Below are positions 8,359 through 16,264 of a DNA stretch of 59,488 bases, piece by piece (position 1 is the first letter of the stretch; every line of letters starts with the position of its first letter). The DNA is taken from positions 1-59,488 of the forward strand of contig DASUGM010000304.1 in NCBI GenBank assembly GCA_036274055.1, in the 5' to 3' direction. Below the pieces are notes generated by a model. That model did no database searches. It was not told the origin of the DNA and saw only the letters and a program-made list of their open reading frames with translations. Source of the stretch: DASUGM01 sp036274055 (GTDB lineage: Bacteria > Acidobacteriota > Vicinamibacteria > Vicinamibacterales > SCN-69-37). The position numbers were made by a program, and so were the translations under genes.

Positions 8359-8377
8359 ACGCGCGCGTGCGCGCGCA
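8359..8377. other. Alternating purine-pyrimidine tract (Z-DNA prone) between divergent genes
   Basis: Nineteen consecutive bases alternate purine and pyrimidine (core GCGCGCGTGCGCGCGC). The tract lies in the 70-bp gap between the mutS and tsaB-rimI starts, where both promoters must sit. Such tracts favour left-handed DNA under negative supercoiling. High GC content makes short alternations fairly common, so the meaning is uncertain. Confidence 0.35.
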
Positions 8378-8416
8378 ATCGCGGAGCCGACAAGCTCGGA
8401 GTATAACATTGCCCCG

Positions 8417-9592
8417 ATGTTCGTTCTGGCGCTCGATACCGCGACGCGCGCAGGCAGCGTCGCGCTGGTGCGCGACGGCGCCGCGCAGGCGATGGCCGGC
8501 GACGGAACGCGCACGCACGGCGAACGCCTGCCCGCCGAATTGCTGGATTTTCTCGCGCGCCACGGCGCCACGCTGGCCGACGTCACGCACTTCGCGATTG
8601 TGGTCGGGCCCGGATCCTTCACCGGACTGCGCGTCGGCATGGCGACGGTGCAGGGGCTCGCCTTCGCCGCGAGCCGGCCGGTGATTTCCGTGCCGACGCT
8701 CGATGCCTATGCCAGCGGCTGGCTCGACGGCGGCCGTCGCGCCGATGTCTTCGCCGCGTGCATGGACGGCCATCGCGGCGAGGTGTTCCTCGCCGCGTTC
8801 GACCTCGGCGACGCGACGTCGTTCGACTCGGCGCGCGTGCTGCTCGAGCCGCTGGCCGCGCCGGCCCATGCCGCCGCGGCCGCGCTCATGCGCGCCGCTG
8901 ACGGCCGCACCGTCACGCTCGTCGGCGAAGGGCTCGATCCCCATCTCGACGCCTTTCGCGCCGCGCGGCCGGACATCGTCATCGCCGCGCCGGCCATGAC
9001 GCTGGCTGAAGCCGCTGCCCGCCTGGCCGCGCGCCATCCCGAACGCGGGACGGCGCCGCATGCGATCAAGCCCGTCTACGTCCGCCGCACTGACGCCGAG
9101 ATTGCGCGCGAGAAGAGCCGTGCCACGGCGGTCGACGTCGCGGCGTTTACGATCGAGCGCGCCGAGCCGACCACCAACCTCGAAGCGGTCGCCGCGCTTC
9201 AGCGCCTGACGTTCACCAACCCCTGGGGCGCGGACGCGATGCGCTGGGAACTCGAGCACACCGACGTCGCGCGACTTTATCTCCTGCGCGCGCCCGACGG
9301 CGTGCTGGTCGGCTACTGCGCCTGCTGGCTGGTCTTCGACGAGCTGCACATCAACAGCCTCGCCGTCGATCCGGCGTGGCGGCGCCGCGGGCTCGCGCGC
9401 CACCTGCTGGCGGCGGTGTTCGGGGACGCGGCGGCACTCGGCGCCAGGGCGGCGACCCTCGAGGTCAGGCGGTCAAATGACGCCGCGCGTGGGCTTTACG
9501 AGGGCCTCGGCTTCCGCGTCGAAGGCACGCGCCGTGACTATTACCAGAATCCTCGTGAAGATGGCTTGATCCTGTGGCGGCGAGGACTCTAG
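8417..9592 (+). CDS. tsaB-rimI: TsaB-RimI fusion (t6A modification subunit + ribosomal-protein acetyltransferase)
   Basis: One 391-residue protein joins two usually separate neighbours. Residues 1-about 215 are TsaB, the scaffold subunit of the threonylcarbamoyl-adenosine (t6A37) tRNA-modifying complex, with LALDTATRAGSVAL and GPGSFTGLRVG (64-74). Residues about 244-391 are a RimI-type GNAT acetyltransferase with NPWGADAMRWELE, the acetyl-CoA motif RRRGLARHLL (about 322) and NDAARGLYEGLGF; RimI acetylates the N-terminus of ribosomal protein S18. The ATG at 8417 gives the expected TsaB N-terminus. The stop codon TAG is also part of the -10 box of the next gene's promoter. Confidence 0.92.
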   Translation: MFVLALDTATRAGSVALVRDGAAQAMAGDGTRTHGERLPAELLDFLARHGATLADVTHFAIVVGPGSFTGLRVGMATVQGLAFAASRPVISVPTLDAYASGWLDGGRRADVFAACMDGHRGEVFLAAFDLGDATSFDSARVLLEPLAAPAHAAAAALMRAADGRTVTLVGEGLDPHLDAFRAARPDIVIAAPAMTLAEAAARLAARHPERGTAPHAIKPVYVRRTDAEIAREKSRATAVDVAAFTIERAEPTTNLEAVAALQRLTFTNPWGADAMRWELEHTDVARLYLLRAPDGVLVGYCACWLVFDELHINSLAVDPAWRRRGLARHLLAAVFGDAAALGARAATLEVRRSNDAARGLYEGLGFRVEGTRRDYYQNPREDGLILWRRGL

Positions 9593-9595
9593 AAT
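9566..9595 (+). promoter_or_regulatory. Sigma-70-type promoter for ydcH-psd-pssA
   Basis: TTGATC (9566-9571) and TAGAAT (9590-9595) are separated by 18 bp. The -10 overlaps the stop codon of tsaB-rimI. The leader that follows (9603-9647) can form two small GC hairpins, CCGGG/CCCGG and CGGGGT/ACCCCG, before the strong AAGGAGG of ydcH. Confidence 0.55.
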
Positions 9596-9665
9596 GCGCT
9601 CACCGGGCCCTGCCTGACCCGGCGAACCCTCGGGGTCGCAAACCCCGGCGACAAGGAGGCGGAGC

Positions 9666-9926
9666 ATGGCAGAAGCTCAGCTCCCGCTTGACGAAGTAAA
9701 AGCGGTGCTGCTCCGGACCGACGAGCACTTCAGACAGATGGTCTCGGAGCATCATGAACTCGACGAACGGATCCGCAGTTTGACCACCCAGTCGTACCTG
9801 TCCGACCAGCAGCAATTCGAAGAAGTCGCCCTGAAGAAACGCAAACTCGCCCTCAAAGATCGTATCGAAGCCGTCGTGCGCGGGCGCCTGACGCTCTCGC
9901 CTCCGACTGCGGCGCAATCACACTGA
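9666..9926 (+). CDS. YdcH family protein (DUF465)
   Basis: The 86-residue protein is almost wholly helical and charged, with the DUF465 pattern: DEHFRQMVSEHHELDERI, a turn, then EEVALKKRKLALKDRIEAVV, forming a helical hairpin or coiled coil. The family is common and small, and its biochemical role is not known to me. The start is fixed by one of the best ribosome binding sites in the window (AAGGAGG, seven bases before the ATG). It leads a short plus-strand group with psd and pssA but is separated from psd by a perfect 15-bp hairpin. Confidence 0.82.
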   Translation: MAEAQLPLDEVKAVLLRTDEHFRQMVSEHHELDERIRSLTTQSYLSDQQQFEEVALKKRKLALKDRIEAVVRGRLTLSPPTAAQSH

Positions 9927-9940
9927 ACCCAACTTCGTCT

Positions 9941-9974
9941 GACAGGAGATCGCACGCGGGTGCGATCTCCTGTC
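9941..9974 (+). terminator. Perfect 15-bp stem-loop between ydcH and psd
   Basis: GACAGGAGATCGCAC (9941-9955) and its exact complement (9960-9974) flank a GCGG loop. There is no T-run after it, so it is not a textbook intrinsic terminator. It begins 14 bases after the ydcH stop and ends 10 bases before the psd GTG, so it may stabilise the ydcH 3' end, attenuate transcription or block ribosome access to psd. Confidence 0.6.
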
Positions 9975-9984
9975 GCGTCTTCCC

Positions 9985-10623
9985 GTGTCCATCGATCGCG
10001 CCGCCACGCCGTTCATCTTGATTGCTGCGCTTCCGGCGGCGGCCGCGGCGCTCCTCGGCTGGCCCTGGATCGGCGCCAGCCTGCTGATCCTGCCGGTGGC
10101 GGTCGGTCTGTTTTTCCGCGACCCCGACCGCAGGCCGCCGGACGATCCGGATGCGATCCTCTCGCCGGCCGATGGCACCGTGCTCCATGCGGGTCCGGCC
10201 CGCCCGTCTGAGGCGCCGCCGGGCACGTGGCAGCAGATCACGATCTTTCTCTCGTTGTTCGACGTCCACATCAATCGCACGCCCGCGGCCGGCCGGATCA
10301 CCAAAGTGACCCACGTGCCCGGCACCTTTCTGCCCGCCTTTCGTCCTGACGCCCACCTCAACGAGCACTCCGAGATCTGGATCGATCGCCGTGGCATCAT
10401 GGTGGTGTTTCGTCAGGTCGTCGGCGTGCTGGCCCGGCGCGTCGTCACCCGCGTCAAAGCCGGCGATACGCTCGAATCGGGCGCGCGAATCGGGTTGATG
10501 AAGTTTGGATCGCGCATGGATGTGTTCGTGCCCGTCGACGCCGTCGTCGTCGCGCGCACCGGCGAGAAAGTGCGTGCAGGGGAAACCGTGATCGCGCGCC
10601 TGCCCAGTCAGGATTCGAGATGA
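9985..10623 (+). CDS. psd: Phosphatidylserine decarboxylase, short (PSD-A) type
   Basis: This 212-residue enzyme makes phosphatidylethanolamine from phosphatidylserine. Two hydrophobic N-terminal segments (residues about 9-42) anchor it in the inner membrane. The catalytic part has SPADGTVLH, the DVHINRTPAAG block and the self-cleavage site FGSR, where cleavage between G175 and S176 would create the pyruvoyl group. The FGSR form and short length mark the PSD-A class rather than the long LGST class. GTG start; the stop overlaps the pssA start (ATGA), fitting coupled synthesis of the two consecutive pathway enzymes. Confidence 0.93.
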   Translation: MSIDRAATPFILIAALPAAAAALLGWPWIGASLLILPVAVGLFFRDPDRRPPDDPDAILSPADGTVLHAGPARPSEAPPGTWQQITIFLSLFDVHINRTPAAGRITKVTHVPGTFLPAFRPDAHLNEHSEIWIDRRGIMVVFRQVVGVLARRVVTRVKAGDTLESGARIGLMKFGSRMDVFVPVDAVVVARTGEKVRAGETVIARLPSQDSR

Positions 10624-11402
10624 GCGAGAGCGACGACGCGCTGCGGCTGAACCTGGACCGCCGACATTTCCGCCGCGGCATCTACCTGCTGCCGAGCCTG
10701 TTCACGGTCGGCAACATGTTCTGCGGCTACGCGTGCATCATGTTCGCGATGCGCGGCGATCTCGTCACCGCCGCGCCGTTCATCGGCATCGCGTTCATCC
10801 TCGACATGCTCGACGGCCGGATCGCGCGGATGACCAACACCACCAGCGCCTTCGGCCTGCAGTTCGACTCGCTCGCCGACGTCATCTCGTTCGGCCTGGC
10901 GCCGGCGGTGCTGGCGTTTGCGTGGGGGCTCTCGGAACTCGGCCGTGTCGGCTGGGCCGCGGGGTTCGTCTACGTCACCGCGGCGGCGATGCGACTCGCA
11001 CGGTTCAACATCCAGTCTTCCACCGCGCACTACGACAAGCGCTACTTCATCGGCATGCCGTCTCCGGCGGCCGCCGGCGTCACCGCGGCGACCGTCTTCG
11101 CCTGGCCGTATCCGCTGGTCGGGTTCCCGCAGGCGATCGCGTCGGTGGCGGTGGTGCTGATTCCTGCGGCGCTGATGGTGAGCACCATTCGCTTCCGCAG
11201 CTTCAAGACGCTGAATCTCGGCTGGACGCCTTCGTACATGGGCATCATCCTGGTCGCGGTGTTGATCGCGCTGATCGCGACGATGCCGAACATCGCCCTG
11301 GTCGTGCTCGCCTACAGCTATCTGTTGTCGGCGTTCATCGAGCTGGCGGTGACCCGGATGCGGGGGCATCGCGACGAGCCGCCACCGGCAACCGGACCGT
11401 AA
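10620..11402 (+). CDS. pssA: CDP-diacylglycerol-serine O-phosphatidyltransferase
   Basis: The 260-residue membrane protein makes phosphatidylserine, the substrate of the preceding gene product. The CDP-alcohol phosphotransferase motif is complete: DMLDGRIARMTNTTSAFGLQFDSLAD (DG-x2-AR-x8-G-x3-D-x3-D) near residues 60-85. About seven hydrophobic segments follow the amphipathic N-terminus. It starts on the ATGA overlap with psd. Its last 68 bases overlap, tail to tail, the 3' end of the histidine kinase gene on the other strand, so the two mRNAs can pair over that stretch. Confidence 0.95.
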   Translation: MSESDDALRLNLDRRHFRRGIYLLPSLFTVGNMFCGYACIMFAMRGDLVTAAPFIGIAFILDMLDGRIARMTNTTSAFGLQFDSLADVISFGLAPAVLAFAWGLSELGRVGWAAGFVYVTAAAMRLARFNIQSSTAHYDKRYFIGMPSPAAAGVTAATVFAWPYPLVGFPQAIASVAVVLIPAALMVSTIRFRSFKTLNLGWTPSYMGIILVAVLIALIATMPNIALVVLAYSYLLSAFIELAVTRMRGHRDEPPPATGP

Positions 11403-14400
11403 TCCTGGTGCCGACGCCCGGCGTGCTCGACAGGTCGATGGTGCCGCCGCAGAGTTCGATATTCCGCTTCGCGTTGGCCAGCCCCAAACCCGATCCGCCG
11501 GTCTTGGTCGAGAAATACGGCTCGAACGCGCGCGCCCTGGCGATGTCGTCCATGCCGACGCCGGAATCCTGCAGCGTCAGCGAGACCATCGCCGCGGCCG
11601 TCTCGTCGCGGCCGACGACGCTCAGCGTGCCGCCGCTGGGCATCGCCTGCACCGCGTTCTCAACCAGATTGGTGAGTGCGCGCAGGAGCAGCGTCCGATC
11701 GGCGCGAACCGCCGGCAGCGCATCGGGCACGTCGACGTCAAAGACCACGCGCCGCTCGAGGCCGAGCCGGTACGGATCGATCAAGCTGCGCACCAGCGTC
11801 GACAACGACAACGTCTCGAAGCGCGTCGTCGGCTCGCCGGCGAAGTTCGCGAACTCCGATGCGATCTGCCGGAGCAGCCGCACCTGACCGAGGATCGTCG
11901 TCACGCACTGGTCGAACACGTTGCCAAGCGGGCGACCCTCATCGTCGTGAACGCGCTGCAGATGTTCGGCGGCCAACTGGATCGGGGTGAGCGGATTCTT
12001 GATCTCGTGCGCGACCTGGCGGGCCATCTCGTTCCACGCCTTGAGCTGATTGGTGCGCGCCAGCGCGGCGCGCTGCGCGCCCAGCGTCTCGGCCATGCTG
12101 TTGAAGTCGTCGACCAGCCGTCGCAGCTCGTCGGCGGTGTCGGCGGCGATCCGGACGTCGAGGCGGCCCGCGGCAATCAACCGCGTCGCCCGCGTCAACC
12201 GCGACACCGGATCGGACACCCGTCCGGCAATCGACGCGCCCAGACCGGCGGCGAACAGGACGACGACCACCGCGCCGACGAGCACGCCGCGGTTGAGCTC
12301 GTCGATCTGCCGCTCGATTTCGCGCTGGCGTGACGCCAGTGGGACGCTGAGCACCGCGCTCTCGCGCTGCGATACCGGCGCCGCCGCCAGCACGTATTCG
12401 AATCCGCCGAGCTGGCCCTTGCCGACGAAAGTCGGAAGGCGATTGAGCACGATGCCACGATAGAGTTCCGCCGGCGTCCGCGTCGGCAGCAGGCCGGAGT
12501 CGAACAAATCGCGCTGACTGGTCGCCACCAGCTCCGATCCGTCGAACAGATTGACCTCCTGCGCGATCACCTGACGAATCCAGACCATGGCGTCGTCGGT
12601 CGTCGCCGCTCGCGTGCCCTGATCAACGCGCTGTTCGGCGGCCGACAGCTCTTCGAAGACCCGGCGCGCGACGGTCACCACGCTCGCGGCTTCCGACTCG
12701 ACGTCGTCGCGGAACTTGTCGGTCATGTAGGCGCCGAAGGCGAGCGCGAACAGCAGGACCGGGCCAACCGCCGCGAGCACGAAGAACAGAAACAGCTTGC
12801 GATAGAAGCTCGTGCGGATCTCGTGGAACAGCACGCGCAGCGGCGCGGTCTTGCGCCGTGCCAGCGGCGCATAGGCGGCGCCGCCGAGCAGCAGGACGAT
12901 GAACATCGCGCCCATTACCGCGGCCATCTCCGCCAGCCGCATCGCGTGTGAAAACGGGCTCGCCTCTGGATACCCGAGCGCGTAGATGCCGCCGCGATCC
13001 TGCGACATGTGGACGTGAAAGATCCGGCCATCGGCGCTGATCGTCTGCCAGAACGGCTGCCCGGTCTTGTAGAGCCGATCGAAGCTGGCCGGGGCCAGCT
13101 GCCAGGACGCGCGCCCCGACGTGAACAGCGGGCGCAGACTCCAGCCATAGACCACGACCTGCAGGTCGGCGATCCGGGACCGCTGGCTGTCGGAGACGCC
13201 GAGCACGTCGTAGTACGGATTTGCGCTCGGGACGAAGGGCAGTGCCTGGTAGTCGTCGAGGGCGATGTGGACGACGACGGCGCCGTGGAACTCGCCGGCC
13301 GTGTCGCAGACTCCGCGTTCGGCATGCAGCATGCGCCGGTCCTCAGCGCCGAAACGTGAGACTTCGCCGAACACTTCCCATGTGCACGAGGTGCCCGGCC
13401 ACGTCTGCGCACTGGCGCGATAGACGTACTCGGGAACGTTGAGCGCGAACCGGCTGGCCAGCGCGCGATCCCGGTCGTAAAGCTCGACGTCGGACGTCAC
13501 CCGCGACTGCGATAGCCGGGTCTGACTCCAAACGTAGAACGCGGCCTGGCTGTCGACCGGGCGACGCGTCACGAGCAGGCCGGCGAGGCCGGGAATCCGA
13601 TCGATCTGCTGCTGCGCGAGCGCCAGCTGCGCGCGCAACTCGAGCGGTTGGCTGGCGGTTGCCGGAGCGTACTCACGCTCGATCACGTGCCGGGTGGCTT
13701 CGTCGGCGGTGTACGCCGCGAGCGGATAGGCGACGGCCAGCGGCACGACCATCGCCGCGAGACTCAGCAGTAATCGCATCGCCTGCGTGGTGTGCCGATA
13801 GAGGTGGCGAAGCACGCCGGCCAGGAGCGCGAAGAGCGACGACGCCACGGCGACGACGACGGCGGGCGCAAGCGCGCGCCGGTCGATGCCCGGCACGAGC
13901 GCGAGCGCCGCCATCGGGACGAGCCAGCAGACGACGGCGGCCATCGCCGGACCTGGCCGGTGCAGCGTCAGGCGCCAGCGCGCCGCGGCAAATGCCAGCA
14001 CGCTGGCGATCACCCAGACGATCGCGACCTGCGACACCAGCAGCCCGACCAGTTGCAGCAGGCCTTCGCTCTCGATCGGAAACAGCGGAAACTGCCAGCT
14101 GTCGAGCGTCGCCGCGGTGATCCGGGCGCGCAGCAATTGCGCGAGTCCCAGGACCATCGTCGCGAGCAGGCCGCCAAGAGCGAGATGCTCGACCACGAAC
14201 TGCACGCGCTCGGTCGACGTCGATCGTCGCGGCCATCGATGCCACCAGGCCGCGCCGCCGACCACCGCCGCCAGCGCGAGACCGGCGAGCGCCAGCACAC
14301 AGGACTCGGCAGCGGGCGGCAGGTGGACCATCCGCCCGAGCGCGAACAGCGCGCCCGCGGCGCTGACCACGACCAGCACCATCGCGCCCGTCCAGGCCAG

Positions 14401-15222
14401 CCATTCGCGCCAGTCACGCGTCCGCCGGCGCCGATCGAGCAGCGGTCCGGTGGCGAGCAGCAGCGCGCCGATCAGCGGCAACGCGGCGATCGCGATCGCG
14501 CGCCGGCGCAATTCGGCGCGGCGCGCCGCAATCTCGGTGATCGCGTACTGAATCTCGAGCAGCGGCGTGCCGTCGGGACCGGCAATCACGAACGCATCGC
14601 TGCTTCGCGCGCTCTCTCCGGCGCCCGCGTAGTGCGGAATCAGCGACACGCGACCGAACGACGTGTCCATCTGATGCACGGCCGACGGGGCGGTGACGCT
14701 GCTGGCGCGCGACAGCGAGGTCTCGGCGGCGGCGACGCCGATGCGACGGCCGTCGGCGACGATCGGCTGCAGCGCGACCAGTTGCGGACCGAGCGCGCCC
14801 GGGACCAGGAAGAGGGCAGCGGGGCCTGACAGACGATTGCGATAGAGGTCCTGCGCAGGCCCGTCGGTCCAGGCCAGCACCCGGTAGTCGCCCTTGGGTC
14901 CCGACGGCACGTAGACCGTCGCCGAGGTCCGGGCACTCGCCACCGGTCCAACCAGGTCCTGCACCCGCTGGAACAGCGGCGACAGCTGATCGCGCGACGC
15001 CGTCGCGCGCGCGACCAGCGCCGTTTCGCCGGCGACCACGCGTGCCAGCGCTTCGACCTGGCGGGCGTCGTCGGCGACGCGACGCCGCACTTCGGCCTCG
15101 AGATGCTGCGCGCCCGATCGATCGCTCCAGCCGAAGCGAATCGCTTCCCACGCGCCGCCGAGCGCGCCGAGCGCGAGCGCCGCGGCGGCGGCCATCGCGA
15201 ACAGGCGGGGGAGAGGCGTCAC
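11335..15222 (-). CDS. Large NtrY-like membrane sensor histidine kinase
   Basis: At about 1295 residues this is far longer than typical NtrY (700-770). The first half alternates about ten hydrophobic segments with an extracytoplasmic part (around residues 480-750). Another membrane pair precedes a second sensing loop, a HAMP domain (GASIAGRVSDPVSRLTRATRLIAAGRLDVRI), the phospho-acceptor motif AHEIKNPLTPIQL (H at about 1072), and an HATPase with NLVENAVQAMP, DSGVGM and GGSGLGLANAKR. The AHEIKNPLTPIQ form is typical of NtrY kinases. No response regulator lies nearby, so it is an orphan here. I chose the GTG at 15222; a GTG at 15252 would intrude on the divergent promoter. The stimulus is unknown. 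Confidence 0.88.
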   Translation of the reverse strand: MTPLPRLFAMAAAAALALGALGGAWEAIRFGWSDRSGAQHLEAEVRRRVADDARQVEALARVVAGETALVARATASRDQLSPLFQRVQDLVGPVASARTSATVYVPSGPKGDYRVLAWTDGPAQDLYRNRLSGPAALFLVPGALGPQLVALQPIVADGRRIGVAAAETSLSRASSVTAPSAVHQMDTSFGRVSLIPHYAGAGESARSSDAFVIAGPDGTPLLEIQYAITEIAARRAELRRRAIAIAALPLIGALLLATGPLLDRRRRTRDWREWLAWTGAMVLVVVSAAGALFALGRMVHLPPAAESCVLALAGLALAAVVGGAAWWHRWPRRSTSTERVQFVVEHLALGGLLATMVLGLAQLLRARITAATLDSWQFPLFPIESEGLLQLVGLLVSQVAIVWVIASVLAFAAARWRLTLHRPGPAMAAVVCWLVPMAALALVPGIDRRALAPAVVVAVASSLFALLAGVLRHLYRHTTQAMRLLLSLAAMVVPLAVAYPLAAYTADEATRHVIEREYAPATASQPLELRAQLALAQQQIDRIPGLAGLLVTRRPVDSQAAFYVWSQTRLSQSRVTSDVELYDRDRALASRFALNVPEYVYRASAQTWPGTSCTWEVFGEVSRFGAEDRRMLHAERGVCDTAGEFHGAVVVHIALDDYQALPFVPSANPYYDVLGVSDSQRSRIADLQVVVYGWSLRPLFTSGRASWQLAPASFDRLYKTGQPFWQTISADGRIFHVHMSQDRGGIYALGYPEASPFSHAMRLAEMAAVMGAMFIVLLLGGAAYAPLARRKTAPLRVLFHEIRTSFYRKLFLFFVLAAVGPVLLFALAFGAYMTDKFRDDVESEAASVVTVARRVFEELSAAEQRVDQGTRAATTDDAMVWIRQVIAQEVNLFDGSELVATSQRDLFDSGLLPTRTPAELYRGIVLNRLPTFVGKGQLGGFEYVLAAAPVSQRESAVLSVPLASRQREIERQIDELNRGVLVGAVVVVLFAAGLGASIAGRVSDPVSRLTRATRLIAAGRLDVRIAADTADELRRLVDDFNSMAETLGAQRAALARTNQLKAWNEMARQVAHEIKNPLTPIQLAAEHLQRVHDDEGRPLGNVFDQCVTTILGQVRLLRQIASEFANFAGEPTTRFETLSLSTLVRSLIDPYRLGLERRVVFDVDVPDALPAVRADRTLLLRALTNLVENAVQAMPSGGTLSVVGRDETAAAMVSLTLQDSGVGMDDIARARAFEPYFSTKTGGSGLGLANAKRNIELCGGTIDLSSTPGVGTRITVRLPVAARRDAPASGSPPAR

Positions 15223-15259
15223 TATGCGGATGCTATACTTTGCTGTTCGCACCTCTCAA

Positions 15260-16264
15260 ATGGCCGCCGCCCTTCCGCTGAAGGCTGCACTCAAACGGGG
15301 CTTTCTCATTACTCTGGCCAACTGGCCGGTGGTCGTGATCGAATTCACGATCGGCGCGCTGTTCCGCGCCGCCCTGGCGGTGCCGGTGCTCGCGGGTGCG
15401 GTGATGGTCGCCGCGATGATCGGCGGCGACGTCCGCGCGCTCGTCGCCGAAGGACTGCGCGCGGCCGCGGATGTGATCCTGGCCACGCTGGCAACGTCGC
15501 CGCTGGCCCTGGCGGCGTTTCTGGCCGCCGTCGCCATCGTCGCGTTCGGCGGCGTCGTCATCCTTTACGTCGTCAAGACCGGCACGTTGAGCGTGCTGGT
15601 GGCGGCCGACCGCCAGACCGGCGATGCTGATCGCGAGCCGATCGGGACCGAGACGATCGCGCGCGCCCAGGCGTACCACCTCGCGCCACTTCTGGCCAAC
15701 ACCGGAAAATTCAGCCGCCGCGCCGTCAAGCTCGCCTGCGCATTCAGCGTCGCCTATGGCCTCGTCGCGGTCGCCTACGTGTTCGCGATCCGTTACGGCA
15801 TCGTCCTGACCGAGCGATCGCCGTGGACCGCGTGGTGGCCGCTGCTCGTCGTCATCGCGACGACGACCAGCGCGCTGGCGGTGACCGCGCTGAATCTGGC
15901 CTACGACCTGCTGCGGGTGATCATCGTCACCGACGACTGCGGGGTGCGTGACGCGATCCGGCGGCTGCGACGATTCGTGATCGAGGACGCGCGACAAGTG
16001 GTCGGCATCTTCGGCGTCATGTGGTGCGTCCTGACGCTGATGACGGCGTTTTCGCTGGTGGCCGCGGCCGGCGTCGCGCTGGTCGCGTGGATGCCGGTGA
16101 TCGGGTTGATCGTCGTGCCGCTCCAGGGCGCGGCGTGGTTGCTCCGCAGACTGCTCGGCCAGGGACTCGAGCTCGCGGCGGTCGCGGCTTATCAAACGCA
16201 ATACCGACGCTTCGCCGAACCGCCGTGGCCGGCGGCGGTACCGAAGCACGCGGAACTCGCATGA
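15260..16264 (+). CDS. Multi-spanning membrane protein of unknown function
   Basis: The 334-residue protein has about six hydrophobic segments, including residues 10-50 (LITLANWPVVVIEFTIGALF and following), 75-115, 165-185, 195-220 and a long C-terminal block VVGIFGVMWCVLTLMTAFSLVAAAGVALVAWMPVIGLIV. A charged loop (TGDADREPIGTETIARAQAYH) faces one side. I recognise no family. The ATG at 15260 is preferred to an earlier frame extension that would include the promoter region (a TATACT lies at 15234). Its stop overlaps the aminotransferase start (ATGA), so the two are probably one operon. Confidence 0.7.
   Translation: MAAALPLKAALKRGFLITLANWPVVVIEFTIGALFRAALAVPVLAGAVMVAAMIGGDVRALVAEGLRAAADVILATLATSPLALAAFLAAVAIVAFGGVVILYVVKTGTLSVLVAADRQTGDADREPIGTETIARAQAYHLAPLLANTGKFSRRAVKLACAFSVAYGLVAVAYVFAIRYGIVLTERSPWTAWWPLLVVIATTTSALAVTALNLAYDLLRVIIVTDDCGVRDAIRRLRRFVIEDARQVVGIFGVMWCVLTLMTAFSLVAAAGVALVAWMPVIGLIVVPLQGAAWLLRRLLGQGLELAAVAAYQTQYRRFAEPPWPAAVPKHAELA

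Noticed and set aside
5701..8640. Long N-terminal extension of MutS (979 residues)
   Set aside because: The first 98 residues are antisense to tsaB and lack MutS similarity.
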